In this document: one piece after another, positions 35,350 to 47,599 of the stretch
Position numbering within the stretch: the stretch's first letter is position 1
Layout of the letters: each line of letters starts with the position of its first letter
Origin: Dastarcus helophoroides
Lineage: Eukaryota > Arthropoda > Insecta > Coleoptera > Bothrideridae
Direction: 5' to 3'
Length of the DNA: 64,000 nt
Assembly: GCA_028583605.1 (NCBI GenBank)
Contig: CM053330.1
Location: forward strand, 22,966,129 to 23,030,128
The notes under the pieces: generated by a model
The model's database searches: none
Told to the model about the DNA's origin: nothing
Seen by the model: only the letters and a program-made list of their open reading frames with translations
Made by a program: the position numbers and the translations under genes

Positions 35350-36260
35350 ACATGCTCAGTCAGTTTTGAGACAGCACTGTAGTCTATTTTAACGCCCGTC
35401 CTTACAGAAAAGTGATCTAAACAGTCGGTCAGGGGGACGTCGATGCAGCAAAAGAAGACTAATTAGCAGTGTGGTGTACTCGTCAGTAGTCTACGCAACA
35501 CCAGTAAGGCATAAAGCTCTAGAGTTTAAGCTAAATGCAAAAAACTAGAAACGATCCAAAGAAAATTAGGAATAAGGATCTGCAGTGCATGTAGGACAAT
35601 CTCGCTAGAAGCTGTCCTGACACTAGCAGGAACGACGCCTGCAAAACTACTAGTAGAAGAAAGGACACTAAGTTATGGACAAACAGGCACGATCAAGATT
35701 AGATGACAGACGATAAACAAGTGGGGTTGAAATTGCGGCCAGGAAAAGCGAGCTAGACTAAAATACTTATCAAGGACCTGGAAAGGTGGGTAAATAGAAG
35801 TCACGGAGAACTAAACTACTACGTTACCCAAGTATTAAGTGGCCATGGAAGTTCCAAGCATATTTCAGAAGATTCAAACTGAGAGGCTCGGACATATGTT
35901 TCTACTGCAAAGAGGTATACACCACTGAACACACGGTTTTCAGATGTGTTAAATGGATAGAGGAAAGAGCAGACATGGAAAGACCTGAGAGATAACACCA
36001 GACAACTTTGTCGCAGAAATGCTAAAGAACGAGGAAAGCTGGGAGAATATTGCCTTCTTTATAAATTTCATCATATCAGAGAAGGAAACATTTGAGCGAA
36101 ACAACAACAGATAGAACTAAGAAAATGGTCTCTTATCCCGAAGCAATGCGAAAGCGGTTTCAGGATGAGATGTACAGATAGCCCAAGCAGAAGAGCACGG
36201 AGAGGTTTGGTGGGTAGGCGGGACTGGCACATAAAGAGCCCGAGTCCCACACTCGACAGT
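35350..36260 (+). pseudogene. R1-like LINE 3' end (C-terminal domain and zinc knuckle), decayed
   Basis: The + strand reads RRLLSSVVYSSVVYATPVR, then KLETIQRKLGIRICSACRTI and LEAVLTLAGTTPAKLLVEER, the region just after the RT domain in R1-clade LINEs. After frameshifts come RWVNRSHGELNYYVTQVLSG and CFYCKEVYTTEHTVFRC, the CCHC-type zinc knuckle of that clade. The 3' UTR (36120-36260) is comparatively GC-rich. The N-terminal endonuclease and catalytic RT motifs are absent, so this is a 5'-truncated dead insertion in CRTC intron 1. Confidence 0.8.
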
Positions 36261-36929
36261 AGATATGCTGCCGGTTAGTGCTATGAGCGTTCTCACCTGA
36301 GAGAGAAAAAGAAGATTAATAATGTTGGTTGTGGTTGTTACAGTTAAGAATAACTATCTACTAATTTAATAAACAACTTATAATGGCTGAAAATGATTGC
36401 TAACATATTTAAAAAAAATAGAATATGGAGCAAGACATTTCATTTATTTTGTTAATGGTATCTTTAGAGAACCACGCCGAGTAATAAATGTGAAGGATTG
36501 AGTGACTGTAGCTCATTTTTTTTTTAACATTAATATCTTTATATGCTGTAAAACTCGAAAATGGTGCAAAAGATATCGTAAAATAAAAAAAAATCACAGA
36601 ACTAATATCTAGGATCAGTCTTAGAAGTTCTAATAGGGAAAAGGGTCAGCAGCCCCCAGATCTACGCCACTGGTGATATTCGTAAACTTTTGTAATAATG
36701 AAATATTAGCGCTCTATGAGATATTTTACGTCACGGAATATTTTTTTAATATTATTGTCAGTTTAAGAATTAAAAAAGAAAATCCTTTAAAAAATTAAAT
36801 TAAAATTGACATTCTGTATCTCAAAAACGGTACGTTTAAGGGGCATTACCTATATAGTAGTGACATTTTTTGATATTCTATTGTTCCTTACAGTTTTCTC
36901 TATGGAAAGTGGACCACCTTGTATAAAAG

Positions 36930-37200
36930 GTGGAAGTTTTGAATAATTCTAAAAAAAACAGCTCTTAAAGTTGTAACACTTTGTCGAAATTTAGGAAAAA
37001 CAAAAATTTTGGGATTAATGTCGAGATTTTTGGAAATAAAATAAAAATGATATTTCATTTGTGAGCAATAAAATTTCGAAAAAAAATAACAGGTATATCG
37101 ACAAATGAAACGGAAAATAATTTAATTAAAACAAAATAGGCAGTCAGAAGTGAAAACTTAAAATTGAAATTTCAAAATAATTGTTTTATTATTCTTTTTT
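36930..37200. repeat. AAATTTCGA-type repeat, short block
   Basis: A-rich orientation of the same degenerate unit (AAATTTCGAAAAAAAAT, GTCGAGATTTTTGG) over about 270 bp. Confidence 0.6.
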
Positions 37201-37457
37201 CTAAATAAATATTTACTACTCACAGTTGTACTGCACAGTGATTCTATAATAAAAGAATTAAATTAATCACATTAAAACACAATTTAAATAGGGCACAGTA
37301 TACACACATTAAACTTTCCACGTAGTCATCTATCCTTGTTTCCGCATCCTACTCGCAGTGCTTTCAAAGCATAATGGGGTTACCCTTTGTGAGTGGATTA
37401 AACCTAAAAAAAAGGTCAATTAAACTTACATATTTAATTCTAAAATAGGTAACATGT

Positions 37458-37521
37458 ATTGGCATAAATGGCGTGTTGCATTCTAGTGTAATAGGTTTCG
37501 GGTTCAATCCTCGGTGCCGAT
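37458..37521 (+). other. tRNA-like sequence, possible SINE head
   Basis: ATTGGCA pairs with TGCCGAT as a 7-bp acceptor-like stem. TA follows, then a D-arm-like hairpin (AATG...CATT), and later TCGGG-TTCAATC-CTCGG forms a T arm with the B-box GGTTCAATCC. The anticodon arm is about 8 bases too short, so this is not a functional tRNA gene. A tRNA-derived SINE or a tRNA pseudogene would fit; no tail or target duplication was identified. Confidence 0.35.
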
Positions 37522-38035
37522 CAAATAATTCAAGTGTTATTCATAGCTACATATATGCTGTTGCCATTAGCATATTGATAATGCGACCATGTAAAACCAT
37601 AAGATTTTTTCAGCTATCAAGAATCACTCGACGCGCCTAAAGAAGTTTTTACCTTAAAAAACTCGAAAGTCTTTTCTAGAAAAGAGGTTGGCGATTCAAA
37701 ACTAAAGTCGCAGTTTGAAAGATACAAACTATATCAACATTTTGAATAAAAGTCAAAATAATGAAAATAATTCCATTGATATCGATTAAAATTTTTTCGC
37801 CAGTTGCTTCCTTCACAGATCCAGATTTTTAGTTACATTTTTTTTCATAACTATTAAATGTTATTAACGATTAAAAAGCAAATGTCAATATTTTTTTGTT
37901 AAGAATTTTCAATCTCTTTAAGATTTCCTAAACAGCGATTTCGTTAGATCTTAATTTGTCAATTGTTGTGGGTGACTTGACTTGACACACATTAAAAAAA
38001 GACAAAGCTATCTTAAAAATTTAACGGTAAATACA

Positions 38036-38250
38036 GAGCGTATTTCAAAAGTAAGGTGGGTTTGGTCATAGAAAATTAAACTCATGATAAATGGTTTTTA
38101 TTGATATTTTACAACTTTAACTTTCCACATAATCAACGTTTACAACTATTCACTTTCTGTAACGTTGCTCCAGCTTCTGCATAGAAATTTGCCGCCTGGC
38201 AACCTGTTGGTAATGCTTGTCTTGGGTTCATCGTTGTTTTGAACTCATCA
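38036..38250 (-). pseudogene. mariner 3' end relic
   Basis: On the minus strand ISMQKLEQRYRK, a stop, and IVVNVDYVES match the C-terminal 'LxxRWxKCIxxxGDYVE' ending of mariner transposases. The flank TATTTCAAAAGTAAGGTGGG at the outer side resembles a mariner terminal repeat. The rest of the transposase is absent. Confidence 0.6.
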
Positions 38251-38627
38251 GTCAATAGCCTGAACAGCAGTTTTTTCCATTGCCATAATTGGCAAGTACT
38301 AATATTGCTGATAAATAATAATCACCATCGTGCTGGGTAACAGCTAGTTGGTACATATTGCCCTAACTACAATGAAATTTAATATTGCGTATTGGTCTTT
38401 TAACAAAACAAGAGATTCTGTCTATAAATATCTCTTTTAATATTTGTAGTAAACTACATAGCAACAGTATAAAACTTCAGAGAGAAGACCATATATTTAT
38501 ATACAATAATTATATTCTTATCACACAGTATATGGGCAGAAATTAAATTTCCAGTCATTCGACATATTGAATAATTTGCCATGATGTTATAGCTTGCATA
38601 TTTGTAATATGCCTCGAATAATTTTAG

Positions 38628-38762
38628 GTGGATAAAAGTAAACACACACTTCGAATAAACAGTCAAACGTTAGGTGCTTTTCGAGGGGGTTCACTGCCAA
38701 ATGTTTCCGCGCAGACTCAGACAGCTGCTAAAACCACAACCCGCAGTACAGATACTAATAAG
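38628..38762 (+). CDS. CRTC: CRTC exon 2: GGSLPNV motif
   Basis: This 45-codon exon follows the acceptor CGAATAATTTTAG and ends at AAG|GTGAATTG. Both ends are in phase 0, matching exon 1 and exon 3. It begins VDKSKHTLRINSQTLGAFRG and contains GGSLPNV, the short motif that follows the coiled coil in all CRTC proteins. The Ser of SLPNV lies in a second known class of kinase/14-3-3 regulatory site in vertebrate CRTCs (family knowledge). The tail (SAQTQTAAKTTTRSTDTNK) is Thr/Gln-rich and less conserved. The exon lies 13.8 kb downstream of exon 1 and would be invisible without knowing the protein. Exact splice usage is inferred from consensus sites and phase. Confidence 0.9.
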
Positions 38763-39369
38763 GTGAATTGTACAATTTTGTGTTTTATGTAGTTTGTGTG
38801 ATATACACTTTCTGTGGTATTGCGTTTGTTTAATTTAAAAAAGGCTAAAGTTTACTTAGAATATGTAGGTAATTGTATCATTTTTTTAGTGAGCGATTTA
38901 ATGCGTTCTTGTTTTTAGTACACTTAAAACGAATGTTTTTCTTATGCATGAAAGAAACTTCTTTGTAGCTTTATTCTACAATTAGTAAAGTCGACGAATA
39001 GTTAGGCTCTAAATGCTGGGGTATACGAAGATGTCTTTTAACCCATATTTATTAGATACATTTTCCTGCTACGGTAAAGATGGAAATCTAATACAGTAAA
39101 AAAATTTAATAAGTTTTTTTAGACTAATGGAAGAATAGAAATCTTAACCAGACAATTATTAATATTTTTAATATCACAACTGTTTTTTATCCAGATACGT
39201 ATTTTTGGAGTAATTTTCTTTGACAGAAGCCTAATCTTAACTTCCTTTTAATACTCCCAACATATTGGACTTAAGAGTGAAGTAGTAGGTTGTGCCAAAC
39301 TGACAAGACCAAAACCGGTTTTCGAAGGTTCTCTGTTGAAATGGCAAGGAGAAAAAAGTCAGAATGTTG

Positions 39370-41660
39370 ATTTAAAAATAATAAATAAATAAAAAATTTA
39401 GGCTTAAACTTAAAGGTTTGGGACATCAGTCGAAAGTAAAAGAAATTGTATATACTTGAAATTTATTAAAACAAATCCGAATTTTCAAATGTCACTTCCA
39501 AACTTAAAATTTTGGCAACAAAAGTTCAAATGGAAAAAAGTCCTAATTTGCAGAAAAGAAATTCGAAAATTTGAAAAAAATGACATTTTGAGAAAAACTT
39601 GATTGATTCTGATTTCGAGTTTGAAATTTTCAAGTTGTAACTGGTAAATTTCATTAGATTTTGGGTATTCAGTTTCCTCAAAAATTCAAAACATCTGGAA
39701 CGTTTAGATTTCGATATTAATGTAGTAGTTTCTCTTTCGAAGTTACCTTGACTAGTTTGGATTTATCTTTTTATTTCGACTGTCTTCCATCAAATTGTGA
39801 CTTTCCTGGAAGTTCAGATTACGCAATTAAAACAAAAATCTCAGGTTTACCGCAAAATTGGCAAAAAAAGTAAGATTTATATAATAAAATATTTAAACTC
39901 CTACTTTATTTTTTAGATGTTTATCTTAAAATAAAATTTTCGATTATTATCTCGGAATTTCTTTCAAAACATCAAAATTTATAGAAAAAGTCTAGTTCCT
40001 AAGAAATTTTTAACATTTTTTTCAAAATTTCTAAATAATCTTACAATTCTTAAATATTTTCTTTTTAAAATTTGGACCTCTTTTAGACTTATTTCTATAT
40101 GTGGACTTCTTTGTGGAAAAGTCAATTTAAACTCGAACTTGAAAAACTCGAATTTTGATAAAAATTTCAGTATTTCACATTTTGTTTAAAAATTAAAAAT
40201 TTTAAGTAAAGTCCAAATTGTAATACTAAAGTCGAAGTTCTAATAACAAATTCAGTTTGTTTTTTGTAAATTTCTACCGACTCGAAATTAATTAAAAAAA
40301 TCAGGCTAAAATCTTTAAGCTTCGTATAGCTAGATTATTTAGAGCCAAATTGGAATTTTTCCAATTCAAATGAAAAATTTGAGGGAAACATTGAATATTT
40401 TTAAATTTAAATTCAATTTTTTCAAAAAAAAAAACCGAAAATTCGAAATCAACAAAAAAATGCAAAAAAAACAGTCCGTGTTTTCCTATCGAAGTCGAAA
40501 TTTAGCGATTAAAGCTGAATAAATTTGAGATTGGAGTAGATTCATTTCAATAATTGCAAAAACTCAAGATTTTTAAATTAGAATAGAGACAATTTAGGAG
40601 AAAAATTTTAAAAAATCAAAAAAAGAAACGAAATTTCATTTCTAAACTCGATTTTTTTTCAGAAATTTCCAGTTTAACGGAGAAATTTTGAAAAAAAGCT
40701 TATATTTCTATTTTCAAGTCGAATATGCAAATTTCGAAATTACAGTAGATTATTTTAAGCAACAATTCGCGAGTTTTAAATTAAAGTAGAGATTGGGGGG
40801 GGGGGGGAGTAACATTCTAAACAGTGAAAAACGAAAAAGACAAATTTTTTTTTATAGAAAAATTTAATTTCAAGAAGAACAAAGTTTTTCGAAAAAACTT
40901 AAGTTTCCATTTTCAAGTCGAAATAGTAATAACTAGGCGATTTGTAATTTTAGTTAGAGAAAAGAGAAAGAAATCAAAACTACGAGAAAAACCTGGACCT
41001 AGTTAATAGTTTTAGCAAAAAACTTGTAAAAAAGGGACGACGTTTAAACTCAAAGTTTCTGTAAGAAAACTGAAATTCTTGAATTAAATTTGTGATTTAA
41101 AAAAACCTAGAATATTTTAGAAGAAAAGATAATTTGACTTTTTAACTGAAAACAATCTGCAAAAAAATCGCAATTTTAAGATTATAGAAATTTTGGAAGA
41201 AAAGTCGAAAAAGTCTGAAGTCAAATTTTTATAGAAATTGTAACTTTAAATTAATAATTTTGGGGAACTGCTACCATTTCATGTGCTCCTAGAAACTTAT
41301 CCTCTATTTTCAAAATATTGGGAAAAAAGTGGAAATTTCGGAAATACTTTACATATACAAATTAAGGTTCGTTTATTATTTATTTTGAGAAAAAACTTGA
41401 AATCTTGTTAAGAAAGTGAAAAATTCTAGATGAATACGAAATATATGGACTTCCAACCGAACAATTTCTGGAAATATTAAAATTTTTACACATTTTGAAA
41501 GGAAATTGTTCAGTTTGAAACAGAAAATTAAGTCGAATTAAAAAAGAAAAACTGGAGTTTTACCACTACATTTCGGGAATATAGATGAAATTTTGAGATT
41601 AATCTTGAATTTTTGAGAAAAAGTTGAAGTTTTTGAGAAGAAAAAATCAAACAATAATCT
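39370..41660. repeat. AAATTTCGA-type degenerate repeat in CRTC intron 2
   Basis: Same unit as the earlier blocks, mixed orientation: T-rich at 39670-40130, A-rich from about 40280 on (GAAATTTCGAAATTACAG and similar). It contains a run of 13 G at 40795-40807, unusual for this window. Frames inside carry no signal. Confidence 0.75.
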
Positions 41661-44500
41661 TAAAAAAAAGAAATTTTGTACTAGGAGTGCCGTCATGGTT
41701 CTTTGGTTAACCACATTATAATATGTACTTACATATGTGTTGTTTTGGGTTAATAACTTTCTTGGAGAAGATGCCATTGGTTTTATTCAAAAAATGAGTA
41801 TCGCATCCGAAATACGTATCCAGATAAAATTTGATATTGGAAAGAACTTATTATTTTTGTTTCCAAACCACAGATTTATAACGTAGTATAGAGTACTTAT
41901 CTGTGTTTTTGTTTTCTATTATTACACCGTAATAAGATGTCAGACTTCGTTACAGGTTAAAAAATGGACTTTGTTAAATACGTTTATTTTTGCACTTTAA
42001 TGTGATATTTTTTAAATTATTGATTTAATTTGGCAAATACCTTAATAATCAGTTAAAGTTTATCTAAATTTACTAGTTATTAATTTTAAAAGAGATTTCG
42101 AAAGTGTTTATCCAATAAAAGGGGGATAACAAGGGACATATCTTCTGTAATAATTTCTTCATAATTAATTTTGGGAACATTAATTTATGAGAACTGATGC
42201 GTTTTTTTATAAATGGGAAATGTTTTATTCCTGATTTAGCTGGTAACCTAACTTTTCGTTCATTTTAGTTATAAGGAAGCCTTGTAATTAATTTGTGTTC
42301 ATGAATTAGACAATTGTCTGTAATAAATAAGTTTATAAAGTATTTCTTAATATAATGTTAAAATACTACAGAAAGTTGGTTGCATGTGTGAAGCAATCTG
42401 TTTATTTGTTGAAGCTGATGTTTCGATAGCTAAACTTGTTTTTTTCTTTTGCATTTGCTGCGTATTATGTGTTGGTTGTTTGTTATTCATGGCAGTCCGT
42501 GTTTGATGTGCATAATGGTTTTTATCTAATCCGCTCTTAAACCAGTTTCATTAGAACTACTCTGCCCTGACTTTTTTCTTTTAATTTTTGCCAATAAGAT
42601 AATTATATATTCTTTGGCTCATTAGCTTATTCAAGTCTATTTTAAGTAGTAAATGATAATTTATTATGCCTTTATTTTGTTATCAGTGGGAGTTGCTATT
42701 TAAAACACAAATGTATTTAATGTGTCTTCTTTTTTAAATAAACACTTTTTTGTTGTATACAATTTAATAATTTGTTTTATCATTGAATCGAGATTTTTGT
42801 TTTCAGATTAAATTTGTAAAAATTGTTTTTTATTACTTATTTATAGAGCACGCGTTATGTTATGAATCTTAAAAAAGTTTGGGGATTATCATTCTATGTC
42901 GGTGGCGACATTTTCTGCCGGGTTAACATTCTTGTTGCAATAATGCCCAAAAGTCATGAAAGTAATAAATTTATTATGCTAAAGTTTACACATACACTGT
43001 GTCTCGCTAGTAGGCGGAGGTAGGATTTAAAAATAATTTCCATTATACAGGGTGTTCTATTTTCTTTGGAGATATGGTGACTTCGTTTTTCTATACACAG
43101 TTTATATTTTTTAAATGTTTTGTCGAATTCAATTCATTAATTTAGTAGAGGGTTTTATCCGCTTTATTTTCGAAGATATTTTGATTTTTTTAGAAAACCA
43201 CAATTTTTCGCCATTCAACAAAAATTGAATATTTAAAAAAGCTCTATTTTTTACATAATAAGTTCAAAAATAATTTTGAATTTTGCTAATTTCAATTGAA
43301 TGTAACTCATTTTTAAATAGAAAACGCTATATTTTACTGCAAAATAAAAAACCCTTAAGAAAGGTGTATTGATGTTTCTAAGCTAAAATTAATATTGTTT
43401 TGGAAAATCTCGATTTTATGGAAAATGTGCTTTTTACGCGGGGTTATGATCATTATAGCGGCGACAATTGCATTTGTTCAATCTGTATTACAAAACAATG
43501 AGGGTATCATGTATCTCTAAAATTTCAAACAGTACTTTGCCAAAAAATAAATTTTTAAGAAAACTTGCTAGGGCCTAATGACGAAATTATTACCTGTTTT
43601 GAAAATCTTGTTCTATTAATAACTGATGGTAGATGATGTGGTAAGGATGAAACATTTTCTTAATTAAAGATCTATTGATCACGTTTTTCGAAATTCCAAG
43701 ATTTTCACTTACAGATGGATTTTAAATAAGGAATGGCAACAACGGTAACTTCACTGTTTTCATTGGAAGGTTCATGTGCTGTTGATGTTTTTTTTTTTAT
43801 TAACTAGCATTATGATCAGGACGAAGAAATTGTGAAACTTGGATAATTTGCATTGTACATACTTAGAGAGTGTCCCATTTTTGGGTATTGGAATTAGTAT
43901 GACACCTAAGTGAAAGTCCCAACACTCTATCTTTAATAATAAGTCCACTACCCCCGAAAAGTGCCGAAAATGGAATATCCCTTACAGCTTACAGTTACTA
44001 TGAGTTTCACCTATGGTATACACCATAATTTACTTTTACTAATTTTTGCATGCTATAATTTATGTTGTCTACGATACTTACACTTCAAGTATGTACCCAT
44101 TCCCTAGATGAAGATATTCATAAGAAATTATAGCAACATGGTGACGCTAGCCAATAGATATGGATTAAATCTTCAGTTTCAAAGAAGTTGAAAAGTTTTC
44201 GATGTTAAAAAAGCTTCGGATATTGGATATGTTTCTAGCAAATTTTACCAGCAATAAACAATCTGCAATTAATATTCCTTTTAATATACGGATGGATACA
44301 TAATCTCTTTGCAGCGATTATAATAGCAGAGGATATTTTCTTTACTTCCACAAAATCGAACTTTTTTGCCTTACTTCACAGATCACAATCGACAACAGAA
44401 TGTGGTCTTCATTTGAAGACATACGTGTGAGGAGAATTGGTATTCTGATGAGTAGTATAATCATCTAATCTTTTGGTATCTTATAATTTAGAGAATAAAT
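41660..44500. other. CRTC intron 2, noncoding
   Basis: No gene recognised. A solo TACAGGGTGTTCTATTTTCT end at 43046 looks like the start of a small TIR element (to about 43600), but no matching right end was found. The remainder is plain AT-rich intron sequence with poly(T) tracts. Confidence 0.4.
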
Positions 44501-44740
44501 TTGAAATTCAAGATTTAAAGTCAAAATTTCAATCTAAAAATTGAGATTTAGATAATAAAGTAGACATTTTTGAATTTTCTCTAAATTTTTAGATTAACTT
44601 GAAAATTTCGTGCCAAAATTTAAAATTTGGAAACATGGTTTTCCTAAAATGTTAACTGAAGGAATTCGAGGTTAAAGATTAAATGTCGATATTTTGACTT
44701 TTTTTCCTTCAATTTTAGGATTCAATTTAAAACGAGGTTA
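44500..44740. repeat. AAATTTCGA-type repeat, short block
   Basis: About 240 bp of diverged units (CAAAATTTCAATCTAAAAA, GTCGATATTTTGAC) of the same family as the longer blocks. Confidence 0.5.
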
Positions 44741-45345
44741 AAGTAGAAAGTTAATATGCTGTGTTTAAAATAGTGCATTGACTTCACATGGTAGAATAGT
44801 GCATCTATTCCTGTACTTTTTTAGAGTTTTCCTTCTCTTATTTTACTTCAGATATCTCAGGATGTGATGATAAAGTGCTGTATCAGTCTTCTAACTCGAA
44901 GGCACGAACCCTTTTTGTAATATCAAAAAGTCGCATCATAAAGAACCTGACTGCTTTTAACTTCATATGCTTTTTTTGCTGGAGGTGAACATAGGTCTAT
45001 TTATCTTTTTTAACTTTTTTCAAATTGTTACCTGTGGCGACCTAAAAGAGAATATCTGAATTAGTTCAATATTGTGCTTTCTAATCTCTACAGACATGAC
45101 TGATTACAGAAGCTTACACTGCTAGAGTCATTATAAGATATGCACTAATATGATAATTAATTACATAATAGCAGAGCAATTCAGTACCTCAACTATATCG
45201 GTTGATGGTCTAAGCTGGAACATTTATAACATTAACTAGAGTTACGCGATTTCTCAAATATTTAAGTTAATTGTACCTTTATATTTGGCTTTAAGTAAGG
45301 ATTCTGGAAGGAGTATACTGATCAAAACGTGCCCCATCCGTAAGT

Positions 45346-45931
45346 CGAGTTGACATGGGTAGTAAAGCACAACGTGCTTCACGCTTTCGTAACATACGAA
45401 ACTACCCAAATTAAATATTTGCGCAATACGAATATATCAACGGTCGTATACCGACTACACGGTAGTGAGCAGAAAGTTGTGTGGTGATGTGCGAGATATG
45501 TTACCAGTGAAAACACCACTTTTTGTATTTGAATCAATTTTTTTGATTCTAGGGCGCAGAAGCTTCGTAAATGTTTAAATTTAATAATTTCACAGGACGC
45601 TGTAACATCTTCCACATTTGAAACTTCTGCAATTCGTCGGACCGCGGCAGCTCGCGTTTTCATTTTTTTATATCCGTAAATTGTGGGGTTCCATAAAGCA
45701 GGTTCATTTCTAGAATATTTCAAAATTGTCAACTATTTCTGCAAGCATAGGACCGCTTGTTCACGACTGATTGGTTCGTGAAATATCTAACACGGTTGAT
45801 TCCCTTATTCGCGATCGTGTCGCTTTTGGCATTAATTCGTTTGGATTCTTCTTTCACGAATCAACTGTTGACATGAGCCGTGGCCACGAAAATGTCCACC
45901 ACGAGCGTGGTCAACTACTCATGTCAACTCG
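45346..45931. mobile_element. 586-bp TIR element with a MADF-like fragment
   Basis: The left end CGAGTTGACATGGGTAGT and the right end (reverse complement CGAGTTGACATGAGTAGT) are 18-bp inverted repeats with one mismatch. A third, internal copy (GTTGACATGAG at 45871) makes a hairpin with the right end. The minus-strand frame 45379-45732 has PALWNPTIYGYKKMKTRAAA then VRRIAEV, resembling a MADF/Myb-like domain as found in PIF/Harbinger transposons. No DDE transposase is present. Assignment to Harbinger is an inference. Confidence 0.5.
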
Positions 45932-46012
45932 CCTGTATAGAAGGTGGACGGCCCCTTTTCGTGGCACTACTAGTCGTGTCATATCAGTTGTTGAGGAATG
46001 TCATAAATTGTG

Positions 46013-46975
46013 AATTTTGTTTGTTGGTCTTCAGTGTTCAATGACCATTTCAATTTCTGCTAAAGTGTTTTCAATCAAATCAATGTTTAACGACATCCTC
46101 TCAGCGCTTGTAATGACAATGCAAATAAACACAGTGGGGATACTGATGATTTAAATTAGTCTAAGAATTTTGCAATAATTTATGAGCGACCGTGGGACAG
46201 CTTGATAAAGTTCAAAATAGTCCAAAACTTTAAAAATTCCTATATGTATATACGCGATAACGTATACATTAAATTTAACCTTGACATTAATCGGAAGAAA
46301 GGATAATTTTGATTAAGAAAAATATAAATAACTGGTGTAAAAAAGTATTCGATTTTAGTTTAGAACTTGCAATTGAAATTTTTCGATATATATCTTCAAA
46401 TATATCGATAACTGTAAACTTTTACTTAGAAATAATAAATCTTATTATCGAAATTGTCAAATGTTTCATATATTGTTTTGAATTGCTCATAAAGTATGAT
46501 TCGTTACGAACAGTGCCGATTCCAACAGATTGGGAGCCTTAGGGCAAGGATCTAAACAACGCCCCTAATGTTTCTGACGACAAAAAAGAGATAAAGAAAA
46601 AAACGTACTTCTAAATATTTATTTCGTGATGCTTAGGTAGACTTTCGAGTACCCGATAGACATGCGAAGCCCAACATGCGACAGGAGGCTGAGAGTGTCG
46701 TCTGCCACTTAACAATTCGGGGCTTCTGGTGTACTTGTTGTTGAAGGTCGAATTTTTCACATTTGTTAATAATAGTGCAACAATTATAGCTTTTTCTTAA
46801 TCTACTCGATGCATTTCTAATTATTGCATGTTTGCGTAGATTTGCGTATCGTTCCAATATCTCATTAAAAATCGTGAGAACTGATCTCTTGATCTTCTGC
46901 TAAATATTCCCATACCCAAAACATTTTTATGAATGTCTTGGAAAGTTTAAACGATGTTTCAATTATTATTTACAG
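46013..46975. other. CRTC intron 2, 3' part
   Basis: Noncoding AT-rich sequence leading to the exon 3 acceptor. Short frames (46309-46542, 46633-46857) have no recognisable domain. Confidence 0.45.
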
Positions 46976-47176
46976 CCGGAAGACACAGTACAACTTTCGA
47001 CGACAGCCACTTATAGAGTTGGCAGGGCAAGATCACAGGGAGGCCCAATTAGGCGCCCACATGACAGGAAATTAGACACATCACCATATTCTAGCGGACC
47101 ATTTTTAAGTCCTCCACCGGATACCAGTTGGCGAAGAACTAATAGTGATTCTGCATTACATCAAAGCGCCATGCAG
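46976..47176 (+). CDS. CRTC: CRTC exon 3: SIK/AMPK phosphorylation and 14-3-3 site
   Basis: The acceptor is ATTATTATTTACAG and the donor CAG|GTAACT; 67 codons, phase 0 at both ends. The exon reads [20 protein letters not shown], then a basic stretch (RRPHDRK), then [19 protein letters not shown] and [15 protein letters not shown]. The serine after RRTN (about residue 140 of the joined protein) matches mammalian CRTC2 Ser171 and the main regulatory site of Drosophila CRTC. When phosphorylated by SIK or AMPK family kinases it binds 14-3-3 and keeps the coactivator in the cytoplasm. The SPYSS...[12 protein letters not shown] block is the other family hallmark. In vertebrate CRTC1 an extra segment separates 'SWRRT' from 'NSDSALH'; here they are contiguous, as I recall for insects. 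Confidence 0.95.
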
Positions 47177-47599
47177 GTAACTATAGGTTCATTTATGTAA
47201 TTAAATAGGAAAAAAAATACAAATAATTAATTTTCGTTTGATTTTACTGCCTCATCAGTAAATGAAAATGTCCAAGGGATGTTTCGATATGGTAAACCAC
47301 TAAATTCTTATGCTTAGCAAATGATATTGAAACATTTGGAATTTTTTTTTTTTTTTTGAAGCGGATAAAAGAAGTGGCTTTGTAGCTTTGTATGCCGATT
47401 CAAGAGATGAAAAGCCTGTAGTTTTTGTTTTTAAATCATTTTGGGAATACAGTCTGTTGAACAAGAAAAGTTAATCCATTTTAGGAACACTATTGAAGAT
47501 TGTTTGATTTTTATATTTTTTTAAAATAAAAGTGCATTATAAAATCTACGACGCAGCTACGTAAATACATCGTCCAATTCCCATTGCCTTCTAGAATAG

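Noticed and set aside
40795..40807. Run of 13 G as a regulatory quadruplex
   Set aside because: A single homopolymer in repeat DNA is better explained by slippage or assembly error; no promoter is nearby.
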